NCBI RefSeq assembly: GCF_036962705.1
Contig: NZ_JBALOQ010000035.1
Location: 1-64,000, forward strand
Length of the DNA stretch: 64,000 nucleotides
Origin: Ferdinandcohnia sp036962705
GTDB taxonomy: Bacteria; Bacillota; Bacilli; Bacillales; Bacillaceae_L
Direction: 5' to 3'
Under the pieces are notes generated by a model. The model was not told the DNA's origin and did no database searches. It was given only the letters and a program-made list of their open reading frames with translations. This document shows, in pieces, positions 1-8,722 of this stretch. Positions within the stretch are counted from its first letter, which is position 1. Each line of letters begins with the position of its first letter. A program made the translations under genes and the position numbers.

Positions 1-15
1 TTTGTCGACACTCTG

Positions 16-43
16 AAAGAACAGTCCCCTAGGACTGTTCTTT
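16..43 (+). terminator. Intrinsic terminator at window edge
   Basis: A perfect 12-bp stem (16-27 pairs with 32-43) with a 4-base loop is followed by a T-rich run on the + strand. It most likely ends a + strand gene lying left of the window. The A-rich flank means it could also serve the exporter gene on the opposite strand, which stops at 47. Confidence 0.8.
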
Positions 44-46
44 GTT

Positions 47-3000
47 TTATAAAGGTAGATCTTGTTCCGTTTTTTGAATTGCACGCTGTTTTTTAGATTT
101 TCTAAAATAAAGTAGCTCATAAATGCATGGAATGACGATTAAGGTTAGAAGTGTAGCCATGGCTAGGCCACCAATAACTACGATTGCTAGACTTTGTGAG
201 ACTAGGCTACCAGTTGCGGTTTCCTTGAATAATAACGGCAGCATCGCACAGATTGTGGCGATGGCAGTCATAAATATCGGCCTCATTCTGGTACCTGTTG
301 CTTCAATGAGTGCTTCACGAATCGTCATTTTTTGTTCGTTTTGTTTAACGCGATCGAGAAGAACAATTGCATTTGTGACGACAATTCCGATGAGCATTAG
401 TGCGCCTAAAAGTGCTGTTATATCAACTGATATTCCGCTTATAACGATTCCTAATATAGCCCCAATTGCAGCTAGCGGTAGTGAGAATAGAATAGCAATA
501 GGTGTTTTAATCGACTTAAATGTGATAACCATAATTAAAAATACGATCCCAATTGAAACAAGCATGATGAGAAACAAATCAGTAAAATCTTCTGCTTGTT
601 GTGCGCTAGATCCCCCAACAAAAACTTCTACATTATCTGGAAGCTCCATCGCTTTCTGATCCTTGTTGTCTCCAAATATTTCAAAATTCACCTTACTTGA
701 TATCTCAGACAGCTTAGCAGCATCTACAGCAGCTGTGACACGAAGATAGGTTTCTCCATCTTTATGAAACTGGTTTGTTGAACGCTCTTCACTTTGTAAA
801 GAAGCAATAGCTGAAACTGGTACAAGACCACCATCCGTTAAGACTGGAATATTCTTCAGATCATCCGGTGTTTTTGTGTCAATAACAGGTTCTAGAACAA
901 CAGGTGTTTGTTTACCATCTAAAGTAACTGTTCCAATCGGTGTTTGATTGATCATCATACCTAATTGCCCAGCTATTTGTTCTGTATTTCCTTTCACAGG
1001 ATCGACTTTCAAAGAATAAACAGTTTTCTTTTCATCTTGGTTGGTAGTTACTTCTTCAACACCATCAATGTTTTCAACTTTTTCTTTAATATTGTTTGCA
1101 ACAGTTTCAAGATCTGAAATATTTTCCCCAACTACATCAATTGTTATCGTAGTACTAGCTCCTACCATCATAAATGAAGATGCGAATACTTCTAACTGCG
1201 CGTCTGGATATTGATCCTTTTTCTTTTCTACCTCTTTTATAATTTTGTCTGTGCTTTCCTTATCTTTTAACAAAATACTAAAGGTTGCTTCTGTAGGAGA
1301 GCCGACTTGGCCGAATTGAGCCGCTTCAGCGGACGAACCCACTTGAGAAAATAAATATTTGACTTCATCCATTTTCTGAATGGAAGATTCAAGTTCGATC
1401 GTTTTTTCCTTTACCACCTCAATTGGTGTATCATTCGGATAACTTAGAGTAGCAACAACATAGTCGGCGGAAGAATTGTCGACCGCACCCTTTGGAATGG
1501 CAAAGTATGTCCCTATAGAACCGACAAAAAGCAAGAATGAAATAGTGAAAATAATCCACTTATGATTTAATGACCATGTGACCATTTTTGGAAAACGAAC
1601 AGCTGGTTTATGTTCAGGAAGCTTTGTATTTTTCAACAGACCTGCACTCATTAATGGGACAACAGTCAATGCGACTAATAAGGAAGCTAGCAAGGAATAA
1701 GTAACCGTTAATGCGAATGGTAAAAGAAATTCCTGCAGTCCTCCATTTAACAAACTCATTGGCAAGAAAACAGCTACAGTCGTTAATGTTGAGGAAGTAA
1801 TGGCTACCCCTACTTGTTTTGTAGCGTCAACCACCATTTGGACGGAAAACTTCTCAGTTTGCATTTTGCGAAAAATGTTTTCAATGACAACAATACTGTC
1901 ATCTACAAGACGTCCAACTGCTACCGCAACTCCGCCTAAAGTTAGAATGTTCAATGTAATTCCAGACCATGATAGCAAGAATAATGTAAAACAAAGGGAA
2001 AGCGGGATCGAAACAATCGTAATAAAAGTCGATCTGATATTTCGTAAGAATACCATTATGACAATGGTAGCAAATAAAGCACCGAGAAGGACTTCCTTCA
2101 TCATTGTTTGTACCGAAGTTTCCACCATATCAGCAGATGATACATAGACAACAGACTCCTGCTGGTCATACTTTTCGTTGATTTCCTTTGTCACTTTTTC
2201 TACTTCTTTGCTGACTGTTACAGCATTAGATTGGCTGTCTTTTGTGATGCTTATATCTAAACTATCTTTTCCATTAAAACGGCTAATGAAATTTGCATTT
2301 ATTGTTTCTTCAATGGTTGCGATGTCTCCAAGCGTAACATCCGGGGCTACATATAACTCTTTTAGTTTTTCCAAACTCGTTAAGTCGCCAATTACCTTAA
2401 TATTGCTTGATTTTCCGTCAATATTTTTTTCTCCGACTGCTAAGGTTGTGTTTTGACCTTGTAAGACACCCATAACAGCTTGAAGTGAAACTTGATTTTC
2501 GGATAATTTTTCATTATCAATTTTTACGGAAACGACGGAGTCTGTAATCCCATACATATCTGCACTGGAGACTCCTTTAATATCCTGGAAAAGGGGCTGG
2601 AGTTTTTCCCGTGCAAATGCCATGTTTTCTGCAGTCATACCTTCTTCAAAGGTTACAGCAATGTTTACAATGGGAATCATAGATGTATTAAGCTGTGTAA
2701 CGATAGGCTTTGATATGGTCGGCGGCAATACGACATTGTTAAGTGCATCCTGTACCTCTTGTTTCGCCTGCTTCATATCTGATCCTGCTTCAAAATATAG
2801 GTCAATTTTTGAAAAACCATCCCCTGTTGTGGAGTAGACAGATGTTTTTCCGTTTACTCCATTAACAGATCTTTCCACCGGAATTGTCACTTCTGTTTCC
2901 ATTGTTTTGGAGTCTGTCCCTTGACCCATTGCAATAATCGTAACTTGTGGATTATCAGCTTCGGGTAAAAACTCCATTGGCAGCCTAAAATAACTTACAA

Positions 3001-3079
3001 CACCGATAATTAATATTAAGATGGTCATTAATGCAACTGCAGCCTTATTGCTAAATGCCCATTTCGTTATGAACGACAC
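47..3079 (-). CDS. RND-family efflux transporter (HAE1/AcrB type, SwrC-like)
   Basis: Proton-driven inner-membrane exporter of the AcrB/HAE1 family; the Gram-positive relatives include B. subtilis SwrC (YerP), which exports surfactin-like amphiphiles. The 1010 residues show the family plan: a first membrane helix at about 12-32, a large extracellular porter domain, a helix block at about 330-480, a second porter domain, and a final helix block from about 835. The fourth helix carries GRLVDDSIVVIENIF, with the Asp pair of the proton relay. The start is GTG at 3079, placed by an AGAGGTG ribosome site 8 bases upstream. No membrane-fusion or outer-membrane partner is adjacent, as is usual in Firmicutes. 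The family is certain; the substrate is unknown. Confidence 0.93.
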   Translation of the reverse strand: MSFITKWAFSNKAAVALMTILILIIGVVSYFRLPMEFLPEADNPQVTIIAMGQGTDSKTMETEVTIPVERSVNGVNGKTSVYSTTGDGFSKIDLYFEAGSDMKQAKQEVQDALNNVVLPPTISKPIVTQLNTSMIPIVNIAVTFEEGMTAENMAFAREKLQPLFQDIKGVSSADMYGITDSVVSVKIDNEKLSENQVSLQAVMGVLQGQNTTLAVGEKNIDGKSSNIKVIGDLTSLEKLKELYVAPDVTLGDIATIEETINANFISRFNGKDSLDISITKDSQSNAVTVSKEVEKVTKEINEKYDQQESVVYVSSADMVETSVQTMMKEVLLGALFATIVIMVFLRNIRSTFITIVSIPLSLCFTLFLLSWSGITLNILTLGGVAVAVGRLVDDSIVVIENIFRKMQTEKFSVQMVVDATKQVGVAITSSTLTTVAVFLPMSLLNGGLQEFLLPFALTVTYSLLASLLVALTVVPLMSAGLLKNTKLPEHKPAVRFPKMVTWSLNHKWIIFTISFLLFVGSIGTYFAIPKGAVDNSSADYVVATLSYPNDTPIEVVKEKTIELESSIQKMDEVKYLFSQVGSSAEAAQFGQVGSPTEATFSILLKDKESTDKIIKEVEKKKDQYPDAQLEVFASSFMMVGASTTITIDVVGENISDLETVANNIKEKVENIDGVEEVTTNQDEKKTVYSLKVDPVKGNTEQIAGQLGMMINQTPIGTVTLDGKQTPVVLEPVIDTKTPDDLKNIPVLTDGGLVPVSAIASLQSEERSTNQFHKDGETYLRVTAAVDAAKLSEISSKVNFEIFGDNKDQKAMELPDNVEVFVGGSSAQQAEDFTDLFLIMLVSIGIVFLIMVITFKSIKTPIAILFSLPLAAIGAILGIVISGISVDITALLGALMLIGIVVTNAIVLLDRVKQNEQKMTIREALIEATGTRMRPIFMTAIATICAMLPLLFKETATGSLVSQSLAIVVIGGLAMATLLTLIVIPCIYELLYFRKSKKQRAIQKTEQDLPL

Positions 3080-3337
3080 TGGTCAGTCACCTCTTTAAAT
3101 TAATAATTTTCACACGATAGAAAAATTTCTATAAATCCAATTTTTAGTTATTACTAGTATTGTCAAAAAATTATAATTTTTACATTAAATTCACATTTTT
3201 CCCTCTTTTCCAATTTAATTTACTTCATTATCATTTTAGAAAATGTGAACTATTTAAGCATTGAGCCGTAGTATTAACTTTTTCTAAGACCTGGGACCTA
3301 TGGGAATTTTATGTATATTTGGATAAATTATTAAAAA

Positions 3338-3380
3338 TGTGAACTTTTTCACAGAATTTATATGGAAAATAACCTAAAAT
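3338..3380 (+). promoter_or_regulatory. FNR/CRP-type box with class II promoter spacing
   Basis: TGTGA-N6-TCACA lies at 3338-3353, and a TAAAAT -10 element at 3375-3380. With +1 expected at 3387, the box centre falls at -41.5, the class II activator position. It drives the DGC-domain gene starting at 3412. The box matches the known B. subtilis Fnr consensus; regulation by Fnr is inferred. Confidence 0.65.
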
Positions 3381-3411
3381 AGATTTCAATGAAAATTGGG
3401 AGGGAATAAAA

Positions 3412-3768
3412 TTGGATAGAAAAAATTCACCTATAGTGTACTCATGCTCAGGCTGTTCATCAGCTGCACAAACTGCCAATGCGATTGCGATAAAAATGGA
3501 CCGAGAAAATGTAGCGGAAATGTCTTGCATTGCAGGAGTTGGTGGGGATGTAAAACCATTAGTTAAAACAGCAAAATCAGGTCGAGATATCATTGCAATT
3601 GATGGTTGTCCTCTTGCATGCTGTAAGCATATTTTAGCAAGACATGAAATTGAACCTAAGCATCATTTTATACTAACCAATTTTGATGTTCCGAAAAAGC
3701 AACATCAAGACCCAGACCCTCAACTTACCCAAAATGCATATAATCAGATTTTAGAGCTAACGATTTAA
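3412..3768 (+). CDS. DGC-domain putative zinc-binding protein
   Basis: A 118-residue cytoplasmic protein with the conserved cysteines of the DGC domain: CSGCSSAAQTAN near residue 14, a Cys in SCIAG, and IAIDGCPLACCKHIL near residue 63, which contains the Asp-Gly-Cys signature. The family is thought to bind metal or an iron-sulfur centre, and no reaction is established. The start is TTG at 3412 behind GGGAGGG. It is monocistronic, between its own FNR-type promoter and a terminator, so it probably belongs to a low-oxygen response. Confidence 0.8.
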   Translation: MDRKNSPIVYSCSGCSSAAQTANAIAIKMDRENVAEMSCIAGVGGDVKPLVKTAKSGRDIIAIDGCPLACCKHILARHEIEPKHHFILTNFDVPKKQHQDPDPQLTQNAYNQILELTI

Positions 3769-3788
3769 TTTTTTAATAAAAAAGAATG

Positions 3789-3827
3789 GCAGTTAGACTT
3801 TTCCATGAAAAGGACTAACTGCTTTTT
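3789..3827 (+). terminator. Intrinsic terminator of DGC gene
   Basis: GCAGTTAG pairs with CTAACTGC, and the stem extends inward through CTTTT/AAAAG. A T run follows, 20 bases after the stop codon. Confidence 0.85.
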
Positions 3828-4073
3828 GTGTTGTCTAAAAACTACCATAAAAGAATTAAGCTTTATATAATGCCATAGTGAAAATAAGAGAAAAGAGAAG
3901 GATAGACGTGATAATAGATTCTGTGTACGTTTACATAATGATTTCACAGAACAGTAATAATCCGATATACTATGATTTGTTCACGACGGTCCCGACTTTC
4001 ATGAGAGTTGAAAGTCATTAAAAATGCGAAGGCGAAAGCCGAAGAATTAATCATAGTAAAAAGAGGTGCTAAA

Positions 4074-5552
4074 TTGAATTTATCGACAATTAAAAATGAA
4101 TGGGTTGGCAATGTGCGAGGAGATATCCTGGCAGGGATTGTTGTTGCACTTGCACTTATTCCAGAGGCAATCGCCTTTTCACTTATTGCAGGGGTTGACC
4201 CGAAGATTGGGTTATACGCTTCCTTTTGTATTGCGGTAACAATCGCTTTTGTCGGGGGAAGACCAGGCATGATTTCTGCAGCTACTGGTGCAACTGCACT
4301 ATTAATGGTAACTTTGGTTGCTGAACATGGTCTGCAATATTTACTTGCTGCGACGATTTTAACTGGGATTATCCAAATAATCATGGGTGTGTTAAAGCTA
4401 GGCAGAGTCATGAAATTTGTTCCACGTTCAGTCATGACAGGCTTCGTGAATGCACTTGCCATTCTTATTTTTGTTGCTCAACTGCCGCATTTTGTAGGTG
4501 AATCTTGGGCAATGTATGCAATGGTAGCGGGGGCACTAGCGATTATATATATTTTCCCGCGTTTTACAAAGACTGTTCCATCGCCATTAGTTGCGATTAT
4601 TATTATGACAGTTATTGCAGTAATAACCAATAGTGGAGTACGTACGATTGGGGATATGGGGGAACTCCCATCAACTTTACCCATCTTTTTACTCCCAGAT
4701 ATTCCATTGAATTTTGAAACATTAAAAATTATTTTTCCATATTCATTATCAATTGCGATTGTTGGATTAGTTGAATCATTACTAACGGCATCGATTGTAG
4801 ACGATATGACAGATACAGAAAGTGATAAAAATAAAGAAGCACGTGGACAAGGGATTGCGAATATTGTCTCTGGTTTCTTTGGGGCTATGGCTGGTTGTGC
4901 GATGATTGGGCAATCTGTAATCAATGTAAAATCAGGTGGACGTGGAAGACTTTCTACATTAGTTGCTGGTGTATTTTTAATGGTATTAATTCTTTTATTA
5001 CAAGACTTCTTAGTCCTGATTCCAATGGCAGCCCTTGTTGGGGTAATGATTATGGTTTGTATCGGAACATTTGACTGGTCTTCATTACGTAACCTTCATA
5101 AGGTTCCGATTACGGATACAATTGTTATGATCGTAACAGTCATTACTGTTCTACAAACTAATGACCTTTCAAAAGGGGTTTTAGTTGGAGTCATTTTAAG
5201 TGCAATTTTCTTTGCATCTAAGATTTCAAAAGTAAAGGTCACGAGTCTTTCTGCAAAGGATTCACAAAAGAAAGTGTACCATGTATCAGGACAGTTGTTC
5301 TTTGCATCAGTTACTGATTTTGTAAATAGCTTTGATTTCAAAGAAGATGTGAAAGAAATTGATTTAGATCTATCAAATGCTCACCTTTGGGATGACTCAG
5401 CGGTTGGGGCAATAGATAAGGTCTTCCTTAAATATCATCAAAATGGAGTTAAAGTAAACATCAAAGGCTTAAATACAGAAAGTAATAAATTGGTGGAGAA
5501 ACTCGCTGTCTACAAGACGCCAGGAGCTCTTGATAAAGTCGTAAATCAATAA
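4074..5552 (+). CDS. SulP-family anion permease with STAS domain
   Basis: Sulfate permease/SLC26-type membrane transporter of 492 residues. The N-terminal part is a run of hydrophobic helices with the SulP sequence LALIPEAIAFSLIAG in the first one; roughly the last 100 residues form a cytoplasmic STAS domain. I place the start at the TTG at 4074 because AGAGGTG sits just upstream and the protein then begins MNLSTIKNEW, as in relatives; a longer frame back to 4008 has no ribosome site. The substrate could be sulfate, bicarbonate or another small anion. There is no operon partner. Confidence 0.9.
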   Translation: MNLSTIKNEWVGNVRGDILAGIVVALALIPEAIAFSLIAGVDPKIGLYASFCIAVTIAFVGGRPGMISAATGATALLMVTLVAEHGLQYLLAATILTGIIQIIMGVLKLGRVMKFVPRSVMTGFVNALAILIFVAQLPHFVGESWAMYAMVAGALAIIYIFPRFTKTVPSPLVAIIIMTVIAVITNSGVRTIGDMGELPSTLPIFLLPDIPLNFETLKIIFPYSLSIAIVGLVESLLTASIVDDMTDTESDKNKEARGQGIANIVSGFFGAMAGCAMIGQSVINVKSGGRGRLSTLVAGVFLMVLILLLQDFLVLIPMAALVGVMIMVCIGTFDWSSLRNLHKVPITDTIVMIVTVITVLQTNDLSKGVLVGVILSAIFFASKISKVKVTSLSAKDSQKKVYHVSGQLFFASVTDFVNSFDFKEDVKEIDLDLSNAHLWDDSAVGAIDKVFLKYHQNGVKVNIKGLNTESNKLVEKLAVYKTPGALDKVVNQ

Positions 5553-5561
5553 GATTGGGAA

Positions 5562-5592
5562 ACACGCTATTGTTTGGTAGCGTGTTTTTTTC
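5562..5592 (+). terminator. Intrinsic terminator of SulP gene
   Basis: ACACGCTA pairs with TAGCGTGT around an 8-base loop, followed by seven T residues. Confidence 0.9.
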
Positions 5593-5615
5593 TATGAAAA
5601 GGTGAAATAACTGAC

Positions 5616-5645
5616 AAAGGTTGCTTTTAACATGAAGCAACCTTT
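5616..5645 (-). terminator. Probable terminator of the 155-residue membrane protein gene
   Basis: An 11-bp perfect stem (5616-5626 with 5635-5645) lies between convergent genes, just past the stop codon of the - strand gene. The T run is short on either strand, so it may act in both directions. Confidence 0.6.
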
Positions 5646-5657
5646 TTGTTTATGTAT

Positions 5658-6125
5658 TTACGCCAAAGCGTCTTCTTTACCAAAGGTTAGGATAATCTTT
5701 CTTATGATTAATCCAATCAAAATCCCTGGAATGACACAAATCATTGGGAAAAAGACTGGCCCAAATGTGATTCCAAAAAAGATTGCTTTTGGTGATACCA
5801 TTAAACCGACCGTAACACAATAAGCACTGAAGGCAAATGGTAAAAAGGAATAAGGTGCTTTCCCACCGCCAGCTTCTTTAAATGCATCCCACATGGCGAA
5901 AAAGTAAAGACAGGGGTAAAACATGAGCCATCCATAATTTGTAGATGTAAGTGCCCGCTCTGTTTCACCTAAGAAGCTAAGCATAATTGCCTCATTAAAA
6001 TTTGCAAACGAATTGACCACAATCTCTAAAAGAATAAAGGTAAGTCCCTTCACATATTGTTTATTTAATAATTGTCCGAACCCAGGTAATGCAATACTCC
6101 AAAAAATACGTTCTACTGCCTTCAC
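5658..6125 (-). CDS. Small multi-pass membrane protein, unknown function
   Basis: 155 residues with about four hydrophobic segments. Near the N-terminus it has LPGFGQLLNKQYVKG, a Pro-Gly-x-Gly-Gln stretch followed by a membrane helix that recalls the TM2-type motif of small bacterial membrane proteins. No catalytic residues are recognisable. The start is GTG at 6125 with GGTGGAT upstream. It is monocistronic, with its own terminator downstream. I do not recognise a function. Confidence 0.75.
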   Translation of the reverse strand: MKAVERIFWSIALPGFGQLLNKQYVKGLTFILLEIVVNSFANFNEAIMLSFLGETERALTSTNYGWLMFYPCLYFFAMWDAFKEAGGGKAPYSFLPFAFSAYCVTVGLMVSPKAIFFGITFGPVFFPMICVIPGILIGLIIRKIILTFGKEDALA

Positions 6126-6204
6126 ATTCGTTTAATCCACCACACTTCAGTTTCTATATACATATCTTCTTTTATTTCCCAGTTAATTATTCATCGACTT
6201 TCAA

Positions 6205-6236
6205 GGAAAAAAAGCACCCGGCGATTCGGGTGCTTC
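6205..6236 (-). terminator. Intrinsic terminator of holin-like gene
   Basis: AGCACCCG pairs with CGGGTGCT, followed by seven T residues when read on the - strand, directly after the stop at 6247. Confidence 0.9.
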
Positions 6237-6246
6237 ATTTTAAAGG

Positions 6247-6903
6247 CTACAAATGCTCATTTGGAGGTGCTGGCATACCATGGATGCTGGATTTGTCAAA
6301 GGAATTGTTGTCAGGTGTTTTTTCTTGGTCTGGTGCTTCTGCAAATTCATCAATCTGTGCATTCGCTTCTGGCTGAACCTGTTGTGGTTCGACTTCTTGT
6401 GAATTAGGGTCAACGTTTTGATTTGTATCATTTTGTTGAAAATCATTTGGTTGAGCCTGGTATTCTTGATATTCGTTTTGAATATTGTTTGGTTGGGTTT
6501 GGTGATTTGGATACTCATTTTGTTCGAAATTTGCTGGGCTTGAGCCATCTGGTGGTAGTTGGTTGACATTCGTTTGTTGCTGAAGATTCCCTTGATATTG
6601 CTGAACATTACTTGGATTTTGATTTTGGGGTGGCATTCCTTGTTGGCTTGTAGGAGACTCGTTTTGATTTTGTAGTTGCTCAGCAACTTGTGTTATGGCT
6701 TCTGCTGGTGTATTTGGAATTTTATCGAAAAATCCTTTCCCTTTATCAGGGTTTGAAATAATACCTAGAGTGGCAAGTAAACCGATGATAGCCGTCACAT
6801 ATGTTTCCCATGTCGTTAAATCTATTTGCATACCTAAGTCTTTAAACACCATATACAAAATCGATGCAAGTGAGACCCATAATCCGTAATTTTTCCATTT
6901 CAT
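6247..6903 (-). CDS. Holin-like N-terminus fused to a Gln/Asn-rich tail
   Basis: 218 residues in two unlike halves. Residues 1-60 form two membrane helices ending in LATLGIISNPDKGKGF, which resembles the phi-LC3 holin family, where a Gly-Ile-x-x-(D/N)-Pro segment follows the second helix. From about residue 75 the protein is a low-complexity cytoplasmic or surface tail of Gln, Asn, Pro and Tyr with repeated NEYxNHQxQPN-like stretches. No phage genes lie nearby and no endolysin is adjacent, so a lysis role is doubtful. The start is ATG at 6903. The gene is real by codon use and its own terminator; function unknown. Confidence 0.75.
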   Translation of the reverse strand: MKWKNYGLWVSLASILYMVFKDLGMQIDLTTWETYVTAIIGLLATLGIISNPDKGKGFFDKIPNTPAEAITQVAEQLQNQNESPTSQQGMPPQNQNPSNVQQYQGNLQQQTNVNQLPPDGSSPANFEQNEYPNHQTQPNNIQNEYQEYQAQPNDFQQNDTNQNVDPNSQEVEPQQVQPEANAQIDEFAEAPDQEKTPDNNSFDKSSIHGMPAPPNEHL

Positions 6904-6993
6904 AAGCCGATCACTCCTTTTAGTAGTCTCTTGAGTATCCTATTCGGTTTTTGAAAAAAACGTGAAAAATTGGGATTAGGTTGTACTTTTAAC

Positions 6994-7018
6994 TAAAAAT
7001 AGCCCCTATGAAAGGGGC
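6994..7018 (-). terminator. Terminator overlapping the EcsC-family stop codon
   Basis: GCCCCT (7002-7007) pairs with AGGGGC (7013-7018), and ATTTTTAG follows on the - strand. The stem includes the TAG stop codon at 7006-7008. Confidence 0.75.
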
Positions 7019-7830
7019 GACAATGGAGAAGCGGATTCATCTTGTAATCTTTCTAAAATTATTCTTTTGCGGTATAACATATTTCCAGTCTCGGTAAGAT
7101 CCTGAATCATTGAACGGTTTGAGATGGCTCCGAAAATAATACCTGCGATTGGTATCATCTGAAAAAGCTTCTTCCAACCAAATTGATCGCGATATGTATA
7201 CACAACCTCACGCCATCCTTGGAGTTGCAACATCATTTCGTTTGAAGAATTTCTGCCGTGATAAAAGGCTGAAAGCTCCTTTAGAATCGCTTGCTTTCCA
7301 ACGACATCTGCAGATGAAAACTGTAAACATTTAATAATAAAGATTCGTTCATTTTTTTCTTTTGGGTCAAATCCATGAATAATGGCTATTTCTTGTAGTG
7401 TTTTTAATGACATTCCAAGCAAAGCGGGAATATCGATTGCAAGTGTAAATATTCCACCGATTCCTGTAGTTGCTCCTTGAAGTGTAGCTACCTTTGCCCA
7501 TTTTTCCGCATGCTCTTGACTGGCTGCAATCATGGATTGAAGCGGAATTTGCTTAATATCTGAGATACTTTCAATCGGAGTATTGGCTTTTTTTTCGACA
7601 AGATTTAAGATCGCTTTTTCTTGTACGAGATATTTGCCACCGGTTTGTATATAGCTGCCAATTTCATCGAGGAGTAGACCTATTTTTTCATGGATAAACT
7701 TTGGAGTCAGTTTATCAAGAATTTTAAAAGGGATTCGACCAATTCGTTCCCAAAACCATAATCCACCTTGGCTTTTTTCCCAGGCTTCTATCTTTGCTAA
7801 TTCAGTTTCAAGTATTTGTTTTGATTCCAT
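7006..7830 (-). CDS. EcsC-family protein
   Basis: 274-residue member of the EcsC protein family, named after the third gene of the B. subtilis ecs operon but here with no ABC transporter genes beside it. Family features visible are an amphipathic N-terminus with WFWERIGRIPFKILD, a central Gly-rich hydrophobic segment TGIGGIFTLAIDIPAL, and a following helix with LKTLQEIAIIHGFDP. The start is ATG at 7830, six bases from AGAGGA; another ATG at 7836 abuts the ribosome site and is unlikely. The biochemical role of the family is unknown. Confidence 0.85.
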   Translation of the reverse strand: MESKQILETELAKIEAWEKSQGGLWFWERIGRIPFKILDKLTPKFIHEKIGLLLDEIGSYIQTGGKYLVQEKAILNLVEKKANTPIESISDIKQIPLQSMIAASQEHAEKWAKVATLQGATTGIGGIFTLAIDIPALLGMSLKTLQEIAIIHGFDPKEKNERIFIIKCLQFSSADVVGKQAILKELSAFYHGRNSSNEMMLQLQGWREVVYTYRDQFGWKKLFQMIPIAGIIFGAISNRSMIQDLTETGNMLYRKRIILERLQDESASPLSPLS

Positions 7831-7966
7831 TTGCATTCCTCTTTCTTTATTAATCCATAATGAGTATTACGTTTGTATGTAAAAATAGTTTCAGAATTTA
7901 TATCTACAAAGACATGTTTTCCTAGTTAGGAGTGTGCTCAATAGCGTTTGGAAAACCCTCTGCATT

Positions 7967-8230
7967 CTAAAAACAGGAAAGTGATGTCACTCCAAACGGA
8001 TTCGAGTACCATCAGCCTCCTAAAAACAGGAAAGTGATATCACTCCAAACGGCTTTGAGCACCATCATCCTCCTAAAAACAGGAAAGTGATGTCGCTCCA
8101 AACGGCTTCGAGTACCATCAGCCTCCTAAAAACAGGAAAGTGATGTCACTCCAAACGGATTTGAGTACCATCAGCCTCCTAAAACAGGAAAGTGTTTCGG
8201 TCCAAAGTACTCGATCACCGTCAATCACCT
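7967..8230. repeat. Tandem array, 53-bp period, four full units and a decayed fifth
   Basis: Units begin at 7967, 8020, 8073, 8126 and 8179, exactly 53 bases apart. Each opens with CTAAAAACAGGAAAGTGAT and contains a short palindrome (GTGATGTCAC, GTGATATCAC or a one-base variant). There are no open frames. It fills most of the 508-base gap between the EcsC-family gene and the fluoride channel genes. There is no repeat/spacer alternation, so it is not CRISPR. Confidence 0.9.
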
Positions 8231-8301
8231 ATTATTAGGAAACTGATGCCCCTTCAGAACAGTCAATCTAAATCACCAACACAATCCTAATAATAAAATG
8301 G

Positions 8302-8307
8302 TATAAT
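8302..8307 (+). promoter_or_regulatory. Likely -10 element of fluoride channel operon
   Basis: TATAAT lies 32 bases before the first start codon. The matching -35 is weak. The resulting leader is about 25 bases, too short for a fluoride riboswitch. Confidence 0.4.
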
Positions 8308-8338
8308 ATTCAAACCATGATAAGGGCAGTGATTGTGA

Positions 8339-8722
8339 ATGAATGTATTTTTTGTTATGATCGGTGGATTTCTTGGGGCTACCTGCCGATATTTACTTGG
8401 CGAATTAGTACCTGCACCCAATGGTTTTCCGATTGGTACCTTAACTGTTAATTTAATTGGTTGTTTATGTTTAGGATGGTTATTATCTTTTATAGCTAAT
8501 CAAAAAAATGTGAATCCGAAAATATCTCTGTTGTTTGGTACAGGATTCATTGGATCGTTCACGACATTTTCTACTTTTTCCCTTGAAGTTGTTCATTTAC
8601 TGGAAGAAGGTAATGTGGGCCTTGCTTTAATATATGTCGTTTTAAGCCTCTTTGCAGGAATCTTGCTTTCTTTTATTGGGTATCGATTGGTCAATATACG
8701 AAAATTGGGTGAGGAATCTTGA
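8339..8722 (+). CDS. crcB1: Fluoride channel subunit, CrcB/Fluc
   Basis: 127-residue, four-helix membrane protein of the Fluc family, which forms dual-topology dimers that let fluoride leave the cell. Family motifs are visible: GGFLGATCRYLLG at the start, GTLTVNLIGC with the pore-lining Asn, and GFIGSFTTFSTFSLE, the Phe/Thr-rich pore segment. The partner gene follows with a one-base overlap, as expected for two-gene Fluc pairs whose products assemble as a heterodimer. No fluoride riboswitch is seen upstream. Confidence 0.93.
   Translation: MNVFFVMIGGFLGATCRYLLGELVPAPNGFPIGTLTVNLIGCLCLGWLLSFIANQKNVNPKISLLFGTGFIGSFTTFSTFSLEVVHLLEEGNVGLALIYVVLSLFAGILLSFIGYRLVNIRKLGEES

Noticed and set aside
123..659. 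Long open frame on the + strand opposite the RND exporter gene
   Set aside because: It mirrors the codons of the exporter on the other strand, has odd composition (Ile, Thr, Ser rich) and no ribosome site.
6240..6686. Open frame overlapping the holin-like gene in another frame of the same strand
   Set aside because: It exists because of the low-complexity CAA/AAT-rich repeat; no ribosome site, and the other frame has a proper start and membrane helices.
6247..6903. Prophage remnant
   Set aside because: Only the holin-like N-terminus suggests phage; no integrase, structural or lysis genes are nearby and the neighbours are ordinary chromosomal genes.
7967..8230. Possible CRISPR array
   Set aside because: The whole 53-base unit is conserved, with no alternation of constant repeat and unique spacer, and no cas genes in the window.
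8231..8338. Possible fluoride riboswitch before the CrcB genes
   Set aside because: The conserved aptamer sequence is not seen, and the -10 at 8302 leaves a leader of only about 25 bases.
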